Shown one piece after another: positions 7,550 to 16,914 of a stretch of DNA of 64,000 nucleotides (within the stretch, counting starts at the first letter, position 1; the number at the start of each line of letters is the position of its first letter). Source of the DNA: Marinomonas sargassi (GTDB taxonomy: Bacteria > Pseudomonadota > Gammaproteobacteria > Pseudomonadales > Marinomonadaceae); contig NZ_JAOVZB010000002.1 of the NCBI RefSeq assembly GCF_025716875.1, forward strand, positions 1-64,000, in the 5' to 3' direction. Below the pieces are notes generated by a model. The model was not told the DNA's origin, made no database searches, and was given only the letters and a program-made list of their open reading frames with translations. The position numbers and the translations under genes are program-made.

Positions 7550-8365
7550 ATGACAAATCTTTTGGTATTTACAGATTTAGACGGAACACTACTAGATCAT
7601 CATACATATAGCTTTGCTCCGGCCGAGCCGGCACTATCCTCTTTAAACAAACTCTCCGTCCCTTGTGTCATTAATACAAGTAAGACATTCCACGAGCTTA
7701 TAGAACTCAGAAAAAAGCTAAATCACCAAGACCCTTTTATCGTTGAAAATGGCTCTGCCGTTTATATTCCCAAAAGCCTAAGCTTGGAGATCAACGAAGA
7801 ACTTGAAGATCATGGTGACTATTGGTTAAAAGCTTTTGGTCCTAAACGGGAGACTCTAGTCCATTTGAGTGACGTCTATCGCAGCCAATTCCAATTCACA
7901 CGCTTTAACGATATGTCGTACCAAGACTTAATGCTAGTCACTGGGCTGGATGAAGCAACCGCTAAGTTAGCTCTCATGCGTGAGTTCACTGAGCCAATGC
8001 TATGGAAAGACACTGATTCAGCTCTAGACCAACTTAGGAATGAGCTTTCCCCACACGACATTCAGATACAAAAAGGTGGGCGCTTTTCTCACTTAATGGG
8101 AAAAAACTGTGACAAAGCCAATGCCATGCTCTGGCTAAAATCGGTTTATGAACAGTCAGGAGATATAACAACCATAGCACTGGGTGACGGCGAAAATGAC
8201 CTAGGTATGTTAAGTAAAGCTGACATTCCTGTTGTTATTCGGTCACCGTCTCATACACCACCTGTTGTTCCCGAGAGAAAGGACGCATGGCTAACAGATG
8301 ATTATGGGCCTGCAGGCTGGACTCAAGCAATAAATAAAGCATTAGTTCAACTAAAACTGATTTAA
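7550..8365 (+). CDS. Mannosyl/glucosyl-3-phosphoglycerate phosphatase (HAD-IIB)
   Basis: A 271-residue cytoplasmic HAD phosphatase. The nucleophile motif is FTDLDGTLLD with Asp9 and Asp11. The MPGP-type substrate segment GGRFSHLMGKNCDK is present, and the Mg-binding motif is ALGDGENDLGML. It removes the phosphate from glucosyl-3-phosphoglycerate (or the mannosyl analogue) to give the compatible solute. The next gene is a glucosyl-3-phosphoglycerate synthase, 65 bases downstream, which makes the glucosyl substrate more likely. It is the first gene of a three-gene operon. Confidence 0.85.
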   Translation: MTNLLVFTDLDGTLLDHHTYSFAPAEPALSSLNKLSVPCVINTSKTFHELIELRKKLNHQDPFIVENGSAVYIPKSLSLEINEELEDHGDYWLKAFGPKRETLVHLSDVYRSQFQFTRFNDMSYQDLMLVTGLDEATAKLALMREFTEPMLWKDTDSALDQLRNELSPHDIQIQKGGRFSHLMGKNCDKANAMLWLKSVYEQSGDITTIALGDGENDLGMLSKADIPVVIRSPSHTPPVVPERKDAWLTDDYGPAGWTQAINKALVQLKLI

Positions 8366-8430
8366 CAAAGATTTTTAATTTTTAAAGCAACAAGAATAAA
8401 AACATATACCAATTTATTAGGAGAATACCA

Positions 8431-9657
8431 ATGGGTGACTTTCATCAAAATGGCATAATCACAACGCTTCACAATCTGGCACAAAGGCCACTAGAAGAGA
8501 TGGAGAAAGAGTTGTGTGAGTTTGCTAAAACACGACCTATGTCTCTTATTCTTCCTTGTCTGTATTCTGAATTAGAAACAGATGCTATGCCCAACATCAT
8601 CAAACACCTGAAAGAAGTCCCATACATTTCTGAGATCATCATTGGTCTTGATAGAGCAACAGAAGAACAATATAAGCACGCACTGGAGTTTTTCAGTGTT
8701 TTGCCACAGAACTATAAAGTCTTGTGGAATGATGGCCCTCGTTTACGTGCGATTGATAAGGTACTAAAAGAAGAGCGCCTCTCTCCTTCTGACCCAGGTA
8801 AAGGTCGAAACGTATGGTTCTGTATGGGCTATAACCTTGCCGCAGGCAAAGCAGAATCTATTGCCATGCATGACTGTGACATTGTGACCTATGATAGAGA
8901 ACTTTTAGCACGCCTCATTTACCCTGTTGCCAACCCCAATTTTAGCTACGAGTTCTGTAAAGGCTTCTACGCCAGAGCAGCCAATGGCAAGATGAATGGC
9001 CGAGTTAGTCGATTACTCGTCACGCCATTACTTCAGTCATTGAAAAAAGTATTTGGTCATCTAGACTACTTAGACTACCTCGACAGCTATCGCTACCCTC
9101 TCGCGGGCGAGTTCTCTTTCCGCCGAGATGTGATGACAGATTTACGTATCCCTAGTGATTGGGGATTAGAGATTGGTGTACTTAGTGAGATGTACCGTAA
9201 CTACTCAACCAATCAAATTTGTCAGGTTGATATTGCCGATATTTATGACCACAAACACCAAGACCTTTCTAAAGATAATGATGACGGTGGTCTATCGAAG
9301 ATGTCTATCGATATCACTAAAGCAATATTTAGAAAGCTTGCGACAAATGGTACGGTACTTAACCAAGAAACCTTCCGTACAGTGAAAGCTACCTACTACC
9401 GAGTAGCGTTAGACTTTATAGAAACTTATCGTAACGATGCTGAAATCAACGGTTTAAAACTGGATACCCATTCAGAAGAACAGGCCGTTGAACTATTCGC
9501 AAGCAACATTATGAAAGCGGGTAATCAATTCCTAGAAAAACCGATGGAAACTCCTTTCATCCCAAGTTGGAAGCGTGTCACCAGCGCATTCCCAGATGTA
9601 ATGTCTCAATTAGCTGAAGCCGTTGAGCTGGACATGGCGGAATTTGGCAAGAAGTAA
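8431..9657 (+). CDS. gpgS: Glucosyl-3-phosphoglycerate synthase (GT81)
   Basis: A 408-residue glycosyltransferase that joins glucose from a nucleotide sugar to 3-phosphoglycerate. The GT-A metal site is HDCDIVTYD (Asp148-Cys-Asp150). Residues SLILPCLYSELE near 38-49 begin the nucleotide-binding fold, DPGKGRNVWFCMGY is at 121-134, and YPLAGEFSFRRDV fits the acceptor region of GpgS enzymes. The length matches the family. A clear AGGAGA stands before the ATG. It sits between its phosphatase partner and a GH13 phosphorylase, which supports glucosylglycerate rather than mannosylglycerate. Confidence 0.9.
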   Translation: MGDFHQNGIITTLHNLAQRPLEEMEKELCEFAKTRPMSLILPCLYSELETDAMPNIIKHLKEVPYISEIIIGLDRATEEQYKHALEFFSVLPQNYKVLWNDGPRLRAIDKVLKEERLSPSDPGKGRNVWFCMGYNLAAGKAESIAMHDCDIVTYDRELLARLIYPVANPNFSYEFCKGFYARAANGKMNGRVSRLLVTPLLQSLKKVFGHLDYLDYLDSYRYPLAGEFSFRRDVMTDLRIPSDWGLEIGVLSEMYRNYSTNQICQVDIADIYDHKHQDLSKDNDDGGLSKMSIDITKAIFRKLATNGTVLNQETFRTVKATYYRVALDFIETYRNDAEINGLKLDTHSEEQAVELFASNIMKAGNQFLEKPMETPFIPSWKRVTSAFPDVMSQLAEAVELDMAEFGKK

Positions 9658-9716
9658 AGATACTTTATAGACAGCCCTATTCTTGTGTATATTTTATAGT
9701 AACTAGGCAGGTAAAC

Positions 9717-11468
9717 ATGGAAAACGCTTCTCTTTCGTTCTTAGAACAAAGACTCATTGCTCATTTGCAAGTAATCTATCCAAATTTAGACACCATTAAT
9801 CTTGCCCAGAGATGTTTAGCTGCCTTCCATTTGGACCCAAAAACGGAGTCTCCTCCGCCAAACAGCAATATCTGGGATCAGTCAGACATTATGCTGATCA
9901 CCTACGCTGACTCTTTGCGAGACCAAGATGAAGCTCCGCTAGAGACGCTTCATAAGTTCGTTAAAAGCAAATTATCTGAAAGCATTTCAGCTGTGCATTT
10001 ACTGCCATTCTTCCCGTACAGTTCGGATGATGGCTTTAGTGTGATGGACTACACCACGGTTAATCCGTCTTGCGGTAATTGGGATCATGTTTCCAACCTT
10101 GCGCAAGACTTTAAAGTAATGGGGGATTTAGTTATCAACCATTGCTCAAGTCGAAGCCTGTGGTTTGAAAATTACAAAGCAGGCGTTCATCCTGGGGCTA
10201 ACTTTTTCTATGAAGCAGACCCTAATTCCGACTTGAGTGCTGTTGTACGCCCGCGAACCTCTCCTCTATTACGCGAAGTACAAACAGCAAATGGTGAAAA
10301 ACATGTTTGGTGTACTTTTAGCCACGATCAGGTAGACCTCAACTTCGAACAACCGGAAGTGCTGCTGGAAATACTCGGCATCATCAGACTTTACCTTGAA
10401 AAAGGCATTCGCTGGTTCCGCTTGGATGCGGTTGCCTTTTTGTGGAAAGTGCCAGGTACAAGCTCTATTAACTTGCCACAAACACACGAAATTATTCGTT
10501 TGTTACGTCTGATGATTGAACATTATGCACCGGATTCTGTGATTATCACGGAAACCAACATCCCGAACCAAGAAAACCTTACTTATTTCGGTAACGGTAA
10601 CGAAGCACACCTCATCTACAATTTCTCATTGCCGCCTCTGTTGATCAACAGCTTGGTAACGGGTAATAGTAGCCACTTAAAACAATGGCTGATGAGCATG
10701 CCACCAGCGCAACAAGGTACAACCTATCTTAACTTTGTGGCCTCCCATGACGGTATTGGTTTACGCCCTACTGAAGGACTACTTTCAGAGTGGGAATTAG
10801 AAACTTTAATCAATACCATGAAGCGTTTTGGGGGCAAAATCAGCTCTCGAACAACATTGGAAGGTGTTGCGAAACCTTACGAAATTAACATTAGTCTATG
10901 GAATGCCATGGCGGGTACCGCTCACCAAGGGCCAGACCAATGGCAATTTGCTCGCTTCTTTAGTGCGGCGGGGGTCATGATGGCACTGGAAGGTGTACCA
11001 GCAATCTACATCCATAGTTTATTCGGTACAGAAAATGATTTAGAACGTGTTGATAACACAGGACACTACCGTTCTATTAACCGACATATCTGGGAGATGG
11101 ATGAGCTTAATCACGAACTAGAAAGTCCGACACATCATAAGAAAGTGTTTGAGAGTATTTCGAAGTTAGCAAAAATTCGTCGAGCTCAGCCGGCATTCCA
11201 TCCAAATGCGACACAATATACTCTGCATATGGGTGAACATTTATTTGCTTTCTGGCGCCAGAGCTTGGATAGAAAACAAAGTTTATTCGCTATCTATAAC
11301 ATGACAGACCAACCTCAAGACTTTAACCTCTTCGAGCTTAATCTCATTGCGACAGATGAATGGGTGGATCTCATTAGCGACACAGTATATGAAGACCACT
11401 TGAGCAAAGCGGTATTAATGCCTTACCAATTTGTTTGGTTAACCAATCGAAGCGGAGCAAACCGTTAA
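9717..11468 (+). CDS. GH13 subfamily 18 sugar phosphorylase, probably glucosylglycerate phosphorylase
   Basis: A 583-residue cytoplasmic enzyme of the sucrose phosphorylase family. Catalytic residues are the nucleophile Asp237 in RWFRLDAVAF, the acid/base Glu279 in IITETNIPN and the stabilising Asp345 in FVASHDGIGL. Known members act on sucrose, sucrose-6-phosphate, glucosylglycerol or glucosylglycerate. Placement directly after gpgS and its phosphatase makes phosphorolysis of glucosylglycerate to glucose-1-phosphate and glycerate the best guess. The specificity loop cannot be assigned by eye. A bidirectional terminator follows. Confidence 0.8.
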   Translation: MENASLSFLEQRLIAHLQVIYPNLDTINLAQRCLAAFHLDPKTESPPPNSNIWDQSDIMLITYADSLRDQDEAPLETLHKFVKSKLSESISAVHLLPFFPYSSDDGFSVMDYTTVNPSCGNWDHVSNLAQDFKVMGDLVINHCSSRSLWFENYKAGVHPGANFFYEADPNSDLSAVVRPRTSPLLREVQTANGEKHVWCTFSHDQVDLNFEQPEVLLEILGIIRLYLEKGIRWFRLDAVAFLWKVPGTSSINLPQTHEIIRLLRLMIEHYAPDSVIITETNIPNQENLTYFGNGNEAHLIYNFSLPPLLINSLVTGNSSHLKQWLMSMPPAQQGTTYLNFVASHDGIGLRPTEGLLSEWELETLINTMKRFGGKISSRTTLEGVAKPYEINISLWNAMAGTAHQGPDQWQFARFFSAAGVMMALEGVPAIYIHSLFGTENDLERVDNTGHYRSINRHIWEMDELNHELESPTHHKKVFESISKLAKIRRAQPAFHPNATQYTLHMGEHLFAFWRQSLDRKQSLFAIYNMTDQPQDFNLFELNLIATDEWVDLISDTVYEDHLSKAVLMPYQFVWLTNRSGANR

Positions 11469-11485
11469 AACTTTCTTTTGATATT

Positions 11486-11516
11486 AAAAAACGCGACCTC
11501 TAAGTCGCGTTTTTTT
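11486..11516. terminator. Bidirectional terminator after the glucosylglycerate operon
   Basis: The stem AAAAAACGCGAC / GTCGCGTTTTTT with a short loop lies 18 bases after the phosphorylase stop. It also serves the convergent SMR gene. Confidence 0.9.
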
Positions 11517-11546
11517 ATGCTATTTGCAAAGTACCAATCAAATAGC

Positions 11547-11876
11547 TCAATGCCCGACTGTCTTTGAAAATATATTCATTACCACCACACCTGCAATAAT
11601 TAATGACATTCCAATACAAGCGGCTAAGTCGAGCTTCTCATTCGCAAACAAGTACCCAAATATAGAAACCAATACTATGCCAAGCCCTGCCCAGATAGCG
11701 TATGCCACACCTGTTGGGATCGTCCGCATCACCACACTTAATAGGTAAAAAGAGATGACGTAGCCTACAACAGATAGCACACTTGGGCCTAACTTTGTAA
11801 ATGAATCCGACGCTTTAAGTGCCGTGGTGGCGATCACTTCCGACAATATCGCTAGCAATAACAGGGCATAGGCCAC
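11547..11876 (-). CDS. Small multidrug resistance (SMR) efflux protein, EmrE-like
   Basis: A 109-residue protein with four transmembrane helices. The essential membrane glutamate is Glu13 in LLAILSEVIATTALK, equivalent to Glu14 of EmrE. The SMR signature YAIWAGLGIVLVSIFGY lies in helix 3. These dimers exchange protons for cationic drugs, guanidinium or polyamines; which is not predictable here. The gene begins 10 bases after an ABC exporter gene and is probably in its operon. Confidence 0.85.
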   Translation of the reverse strand: MAYALLLLAILSEVIATTALKASDSFTKLGPSVLSVVGYVISFYLLSVVMRTIPTGVAYAIWAGLGIVLVSIFGYLFANEKLDLAACIGMSLIIAGVVVMNIFSKTVGH

Positions 11877-11886
11877 TTTACTCTCC

Positions 11887-13752
11887 TTAACTTAAGTTCT
11901 CATCAAGCTCTTCGGCTAAAAAGCCACCTGTTTGGTGGGCCCATAAAGCCGAATAAATACCTGCTTGCTGGATGAGTTCCTCATGACTGCCTACTTCAAC
12001 TATTTGCCCTTTATCCAATACAATTAAACGGTCCATCGCCGCAATCGTAGATAACCTATGGGCAATCGCAATAACCGTTTTGCCTTCCATCAGCTTATAG
12101 AGGCTATCTTGAATCGCAGCTTCCACTTCAGAGTCTAATGCAGAAGTTGCTTCATCGAGAATTAATAACGGAGCATCTTTAAGCAAGACCCTAGCAATCG
12201 CGATACGCTGTCGCTGCCCGCCTGATAGCTTAATACCTCGCTCGCCGACCATAGCATCATAGCCAACATTGCCAAATGGATCAGTTAAGGTTTGAATAAA
12301 CTCATGCGCCTCAGCCTTCTTCGCCGCAGCAATCATTTCTTCTTCTGTAGCATCTGGACGACCATAAAGTAGGTTCTCGCGCACGGTACGATGTAGTAAG
12401 GAAGTATCTTGCGTCACCATACCTATTTGCGAGCGGAGGGAATCCTGCTGAACAGCGCTTATATCTTGCCCGTCTATAGAGATCTTCCCCGATTCCACAT
12501 CATGGAAACGCATTAGCAAATTCACTATGGTTGATTTACCTGCACCAGATCGTCCCACTAAGCCTACTTTTTCACCCGCTTGGATGGATAAGACTAGGTT
12601 TTCAATCACCTTGCTATCTTGTTTGCCGTAGTGAAAGTTCACAGCATCATAATGAATGCTGCCGTTCGTCACTGTTAGCGCTTTGGCATTCGCTTTATCT
12701 TGAATCTCAATAGGTTGTGATAGGGTTTTCATACCATCATTAACCATACCTATATTTTCAAACAGCGCACTGATCTCCCACATAATCCATTGGGACATAC
12801 CGTTCAAACGCAAGGCAAGACTAACCGCTATAGCAATCGCGCCAACACTCACCACGCTGTCCGTCCACAACCAAATAGACAAAGCCGCAATAACAAAAGC
12901 CAGAACATAGTTACAGGTTTGCACTCCCACACTCAAAAACGTCACCAGACGCATTTGTGTGTAAACAGTTTTAAGAAAACCATCCATGCCTTCTTTAGCG
13001 TATTCGGTTTCGCGTTGATGATGAGAAAAAAGCTTTACCGTTGAGATATTGCTATAACTATCAACGACTCGACCTGTCATGGTGGAACGCGCATCAGCCT
13101 GCTCTGCCGAAACCTTCTTCAGTTTTGGCACGAAATAAAGCTGCAAACCAATATAACAGGCTAACCATCCCAACATAGGGAGCATTAATCGGTAATCTGC
13201 ATTTGCAATCAGCACCAACATTGAAATGAAATACACGGCGATATACATCAGCACATCGAGCAATTTCATAACAGTTTCTCTAAGTGCCAAGGACGTTTGC
13301 ATGACTTTAGTAGAAATACGCCCAGCGAACTCATCTTGGAAGAAAGACATGCTTTGACGCAGAATATAATGATGTGAAAGCCAGCGAACTCTCATTGGGT
13401 AATTACCCAGCAGAGTCTGATGAATAATCGCAGAATGTATAAAGGTTAATGCAGGCATAGCCACCAGCACCATTAAAGACATCATTACAAGGTGCCAGCC
13501 CTCATCTGCAAAAAAGGTATCTGGGTCTTTATTAACGAGCCAATCCACCAGCTGCCCCATAAAGCTAAACAGAGTCACCTCTAAAATAGCCAACAAGGCA
13601 GTGGATAAAGACATAAAGAAAAGAGGAACCTCGACTCCTTTTGAAAAGTGGCGACAAAAGGCAAACAAGGTTTTAGGTGTTTGAGTTACCTCGACCTCAG
13701 GAAAAGCAGAAATCCACTTTTCAAAAAAACGTAACATAATCTTCCTTAGCAA
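11887..13752 (-). CDS. ABC exporter half-transporter (fused permease and ATPase)
   Basis: A 621-residue inner-membrane protein. Six helices occupy about 40-330 and the nucleotide-binding domain 370-600. It contains Walker A GLVGRSGAGKST, the signature LSGGQRQRIAIAR, Walker B PLLILDEATSALD and the switch IAHRLSTI. It would work as a homodimer, exporting lipids, drugs or peptides. It is followed at once by an SMR pump gene, suggesting an efflux operon. The substrate is not assignable. Confidence 0.85.
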   Translation of the reverse strand: MLRKIMLRFFEKWISAFPEVEVTQTPKTLFAFCRHFSKGVEVPLFFMSLSTALLAILEVTLFSFMGQLVDWLVNKDPDTFFADEGWHLVMMSLMVLVAMPALTFIHSAIIHQTLLGNYPMRVRWLSHHYILRQSMSFFQDEFAGRISTKVMQTSLALRETVMKLLDVLMYIAVYFISMLVLIANADYRLMLPMLGWLACYIGLQLYFVPKLKKVSAEQADARSTMTGRVVDSYSNISTVKLFSHHQRETEYAKEGMDGFLKTVYTQMRLVTFLSVGVQTCNYVLAFVIAALSIWLWTDSVVSVGAIAIAVSLALRLNGMSQWIMWEISALFENIGMVNDGMKTLSQPIEIQDKANAKALTVTNGSIHYDAVNFHYGKQDSKVIENLVLSIQAGEKVGLVGRSGAGKSTIVNLLMRFHDVESGKISIDGQDISAVQQDSLRSQIGMVTQDTSLLHRTVRENLLYGRPDATEEEMIAAAKKAEAHEFIQTLTDPFGNVGYDAMVGERGIKLSGGQRQRIAIARVLLKDAPLLILDEATSALDSEVEAAIQDSLYKLMEGKTVIAIAHRLSTIAAMDRLIVLDKGQIVEVGSHEELIQQAGIYSALWAHQTGGFLAEELDENLS

Positions 13753-14020
13753 GCGCTGTTTTGAGCTATTTGAAATAAACTAACGCGTCAAAATAAAAAT
13801 AGAATGAATAACAAAGCAAAATTGAAACACGTTATAAAATTTAACACCAGACAATATGGTGCAACTTACTATTTCCTTTTTGATTACTTGCCCTAGGGTT
13901 TCATACTGTTTACTCGATTCAGCCAACCTTCCTTAAATACATAAAATAGGAAGTGAGATATAATTTCGCCATATAAGGTTACATAGCCAAATAACCTTTC
14001 CTTTTAATGTAAGAGACCTC

Positions 14021-15223
14021 ATGAAACTCAGTTTACCCATCATTTTAGTTCTTGGTTTGCTTTCCGGCTTAACCCCTATGGCAATCGACGCTTACTTGCC
14101 TAGCATCCCCACCATATCTCGCGATTTAGACACCAGTATTGATTTGGTACAAATGACCGTCAGTATGTACCTAGTAGTCTTTGCTTTATTGCAGATTTTG
14201 TTTGGACCTATTTCCGATGCATTAGGCCGAAAAAGAGTGGTGATAGGCGGTCTTGGTGGATACGCTGTTGGTAGCTTAGTCTGCGCCCTTGCTTTCAACT
14301 ATGAAATGCTTCTCGCTGGCCGCGCATTGCAAGCCCTTGGCGGTGCCGCTGTTGCTGTATGCGTACCTGCATTGGTTAAGGACAGCATGTCTATTACTCA
14401 ATTCGCTAAAGCCATGTCTTTAATCATGCTTGTGATGGCAATCTCCCCCTTAGCTGCGCCAATAATTGGTGGTGCCATTCTGACTTTTTCTGATTGGCAT
14501 TATATTTTCATATTTTTAAGCGTATTAGCGCTTATTGGTATGTTCCTTTTTGCCATAACCATTCCAGAAACATTACCAGTCGAAAAACGCACTGCCTTTT
14601 CATTTGGTTCAGCTCTTAAAAACTATTATTCGCTATTAAAAAATAAATCTATTCTTGGCTACTTAAGCGCATCGGCATTTTATTTCGCAGGAATGATGAG
14701 TTTTATTACCGGTTCTGCTTTTGTTTATATTGAGCTGTACGGTGTTGACCCTGCTTATTATGGCTTTCTTGTTGGGTTAAATGTCATTGCTTTGATGATC
14801 GCATCTGCAATTAATAGCCGTTATGTAGAAAGGCTAGGCACGCAAATACTTTCTAAATACACCAGTTATATTGCCCTTATTGCTTCTGTAGCCATGATTA
14901 TTTTATGTTTTATGGAACGGCCTGCTTTGGAGTTAATCATCATAACAAGTGTTTTATTCATTGGGCCTATGGGAATATTAGGTAGTGGTTTTATGGCTGG
15001 TGCATTAAGAAATGCAGGTAACAATAATGGCAGTGTTACCGCTCTAGCAGGTGCATCTCGGTTTGCTTTTGGCGCCTTGGGAGGGACAGTTGTAAGCTTG
15101 CTCCATAACGGTTCATTTACTCCTATGCTTGGAACCATCGCCACCTGTGGCATAATTTCTTTTATTATTTATAAAATAACGTCTCACTACCAAGGTGTCA
15201 CAACCGATGAAGAGTCGTTATAA
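14021..15223 (+). CDS. MFS drug-efflux transporter, Bcr/CflA family
   Basis: A 400-residue inner-membrane protein with twelve predicted helices. The opening 'LSGLTPMAIDAYLPSIPTIS' and the loop FGPISDALGRKRVV are typical of Bcr/CflA proton antiporters (bicyclomycin, chloramphenicol or amino-acid efflux). The length is normal. It is divergent from the ABC/SMR efflux operon across 268 bases, in which I see no clear operator. The HopJ gene follows after 32 bases on the same strand. Confidence 0.85.
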   Translation: MKLSLPIILVLGLLSGLTPMAIDAYLPSIPTISRDLDTSIDLVQMTVSMYLVVFALLQILFGPISDALGRKRVVIGGLGGYAVGSLVCALAFNYEMLLAGRALQALGGAAVAVCVPALVKDSMSITQFAKAMSLIMLVMAISPLAAPIIGGAILTFSDWHYIFIFLSVLALIGMFLFAITIPETLPVEKRTAFSFGSALKNYYSLLKNKSILGYLSASAFYFAGMMSFITGSAFVYIELYGVDPAYYGFLVGLNVIALMIASAINSRYVERLGTQILSKYTSYIALIASVAMIILCFMERPALELIIITSVLFIGPMGILGSGFMAGALRNAGNNNGSVTALAGASRFAFGALGGTVVSLLHNGSFTPMLGTIATCGIISFIIYKITSHYQGVTTDEESL

Positions 15224-15255
15224 CATTTACTCAATCCTCATCTAATGGAGACTTC

Positions 15256-15606
15256 ATGTTAAACAGTCAAACACTTATTGATACGCTAAAACAAAACCCA
15301 ACAAGCGTTCAGTTTAAAGACGTTATTAGTGTTATTGAAAACGAATACGAGTTCACGCCGACCTCATTCACAAACGGCAACCAAGCGAATGCAGCCAATG
15401 AAAACAATGGCTCTTGTAAGATATTTTCTTTTGCTGCTGTCCATCAATTAGCTGAAAGCGAAACGCTGCAATTATTTGGCGACTTTTACCGTGTTGACGT
15501 ACTGCAAAACCCTGAAGCAAGCGACCATCAAAATATCCGTCAATTTATGATTCATGGCTGGTCCGGTATTAAATTTGAGTCCATTGCCCTAACACCTAAA
15601 AGCTAA
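15256..15606 (+). CDS. HopJ type III effector family protein
   Basis: A 116-residue soluble protein. It matches the HopJ family through VQFKDVISVIENEYEFTPTS, the N/A-rich segment 'FTNGNQANAANENNGSCKIF' and HQNIRQFMIHGW. Despite the name, the family is common in free-living bacteria with no type III secretion, and none is visible here. Its role is unknown. It is probably co-transcribed with the MFS gene, and a strong hairpin terminator follows 10 bases after the stop. Confidence 0.85.
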   Translation: MLNSQTLIDTLKQNPTSVQFKDVISVIENEYEFTPTSFTNGNQANAANENNGSCKIFSFAAVHQLAESETLQLFGDFYRVDVLQNPEASDHQNIRQFMIHGWSGIKFESIALTPKS

Positions 15607-15616
15607 ACTTAGATTT

Positions 15617-15650
15617 ACGTAATGGGCCACCTAACCCATTACGTGCTTTT
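15617..15650 (+). terminator. Rho-independent terminator after the HopJ gene
   Basis: A perfect 10-bp stem ACGTAATGGG / CCCATTACGT with an 8-base loop, followed by a short T-run. Confidence 0.85.
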
Positions 15651-15751
15651 CCTTACTGAGCACCCACGCTCACCAAGCCAAAAACAGGTTAACGGTTGTA
15701 TTTGACTAACACTAAGTGAGATAGTGTCTCTTTCTAGGGCATGAGGTAAGT

Positions 15752-16573
15752 ATGGAATTAGTTGTATTTGATTTAGATGGCACCTTACTTAATAGGCACC
15801 AACGCCTTTCCGATTTCACCATTGAAACCTTAGAACGTATGAAGTCTGCTGGCGTCATGTATACGTTAGCAACAGGCCGAACTCACTTCGCCGCTGCGCC
15901 CTGCATTCAAGGGCACGATTTCTCAAACTGGCAAATATTCAAAAATGGCGTTGAATGGTGGCACCCAACAGAAAAACAGTACCGTCACCAACACTTACTT
16001 TCCCAAGATAATATCGCTTGTCTTCTTTCAACATTTGAAGAAAACAATGTAACACCTTTTGTTTTTTACTTAGACGAAGATGGTACCCACAAAGTCTATC
16101 ATGCACCATTAAGTGGTCCCCTAAGCGACCATATTGCGAACGAATTAGGGTCTCACAAAAACATGAGTCTTTACCCTTTAACAGAATTGCCAGATCAAAC
16201 TAGGATCACCAATATCAGCGCGATGGGGGAGCCTGGGGTAATTAACAATATTGTTAGTGAAAGCCATAACCATGACCACCTTACTGCTTACTCTGGTGGC
16301 GGCATATATCACCCTAATGCCTACTGGCTAGACATACACCATAGTAATGTGGACAAAGGCTCAGCATTAATGGAACTAAAACAAGAAATGGGTGCCAATA
16401 CTATGTTGGTGTTTGGAGATGGCGATAATGATTTATCCATGTTTTCGATTGCTGATGAGGCTTTTGCTATGGAAAATGCTGCCAAGCACGTAAAAGAAGC
16501 CGCCACAGAAATCATAGGTCATCATGATGAAGATGGGGTGGCCAAGTACTTAAGAAAAAGATATAACCTGTGA
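15752..16573 (+). CDS. Cof-type HAD-IIB sugar phosphatase
   Basis: A 273-residue cytoplasmic phosphatase. The first motif is VVFDLDGTLLNRH and the last is VFGDGDNDLSMFSIADEAFAM, with a Cof-type cap between them. The lysine motif is near NVDKGSALMEL. Family members hydrolyse sugar phosphates, flavin nucleotides or pyridoxal phosphate, often promiscuously. The physiological substrate is unknown. A GAGG-like ribosome site precedes the ATG. It is separated from the HopJ gene by a terminator. Confidence 0.8.
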   Translation: MELVVFDLDGTLLNRHQRLSDFTIETLERMKSAGVMYTLATGRTHFAAAPCIQGHDFSNWQIFKNGVEWWHPTEKQYRHQHLLSQDNIACLLSTFEENNVTPFVFYLDEDGTHKVYHAPLSGPLSDHIANELGSHKNMSLYPLTELPDQTRITNISAMGEPGVINNIVSESHNHDHLTAYSGGGIYHPNAYWLDIHHSNVDKGSALMELKQEMGANTMLVFGDGDNDLSMFSIADEAFAMENAAKHVKEAATEIIGHHDEDGVAKYLRKRYNL

Positions 16574-16696
16574 GCTTGAATTATCAGAACAATCCCCCAT
16601 ATTATATCTATGGGTAAAAAAACAGAAAAAAGACTTTACCCAACCCTCGTAATAAAACATGATGGTTAATAAGAATAATTAGTTTGGAGAAATACC

Positions 16697-16855
16697 ATGG
16701 TTGAATTTATTTTATTCGTAGCAGCCTGTGCTGCCATTGCTTTCTTGGTAAAGAATATCCAGAACAACCTAATGCAACCCAAAACAAAGCTTCAACCGAT
16801 CAAGATTGACCGTAAAGAAAAGCGTCGTCATCCTGCTCGTAAACATCAAGACTAA
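16697..16855 (+). CDS. Small membrane-anchored basic protein, 52 residues
   Basis: MVEFILFVAACAAIAFLVKN forms one N-terminal transmembrane helix. A strongly basic tail follows, rich in Lys, Arg and His (KIDRKEKRRHPARKHQD). GGAG lies 7 bases before the ATG, and the frame closes with TAA just before a strong terminator. That context supports a real gene. I do not recognise the family. The basic cytoplasmic tail could bind lipid or nucleic acid, but nothing specific can be claimed. Confidence 0.6.
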   Translation: MVEFILFVAACAAIAFLVKNIQNNLMQPKTKLQPIKIDRKEKRRHPARKHQD

Positions 16856-16878
16856 GCTAAGACTTTTACAATTTTATT

Positions 16879-16914
16879 AAAAGCCAGATTAAGTTCTACT
16901 TAATCTGGCTTTTT
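16879..16914. terminator. Bidirectional terminator overlapping the tyrR stop codon
   Basis: A perfect 15-bp stem AAAAGCCAGATTAAG / CTTAATCTGGCTTTT with a 5-base loop. The last codons and stop of the tyrR-like gene are part of the stem. It also ends the small basic gene. Confidence 0.9.

Noticed and set aside
15256-15606. Type III secretion effector implying pathogenicity
   Set aside because: HopJ homologues are widespread in free-living marine bacteria and no secretion genes are present here.
16585-16620. Hairpin CCCATA...TATGGG as terminator after the HAD gene
   Set aside because: It is short and followed by an A-run rather than Ts.
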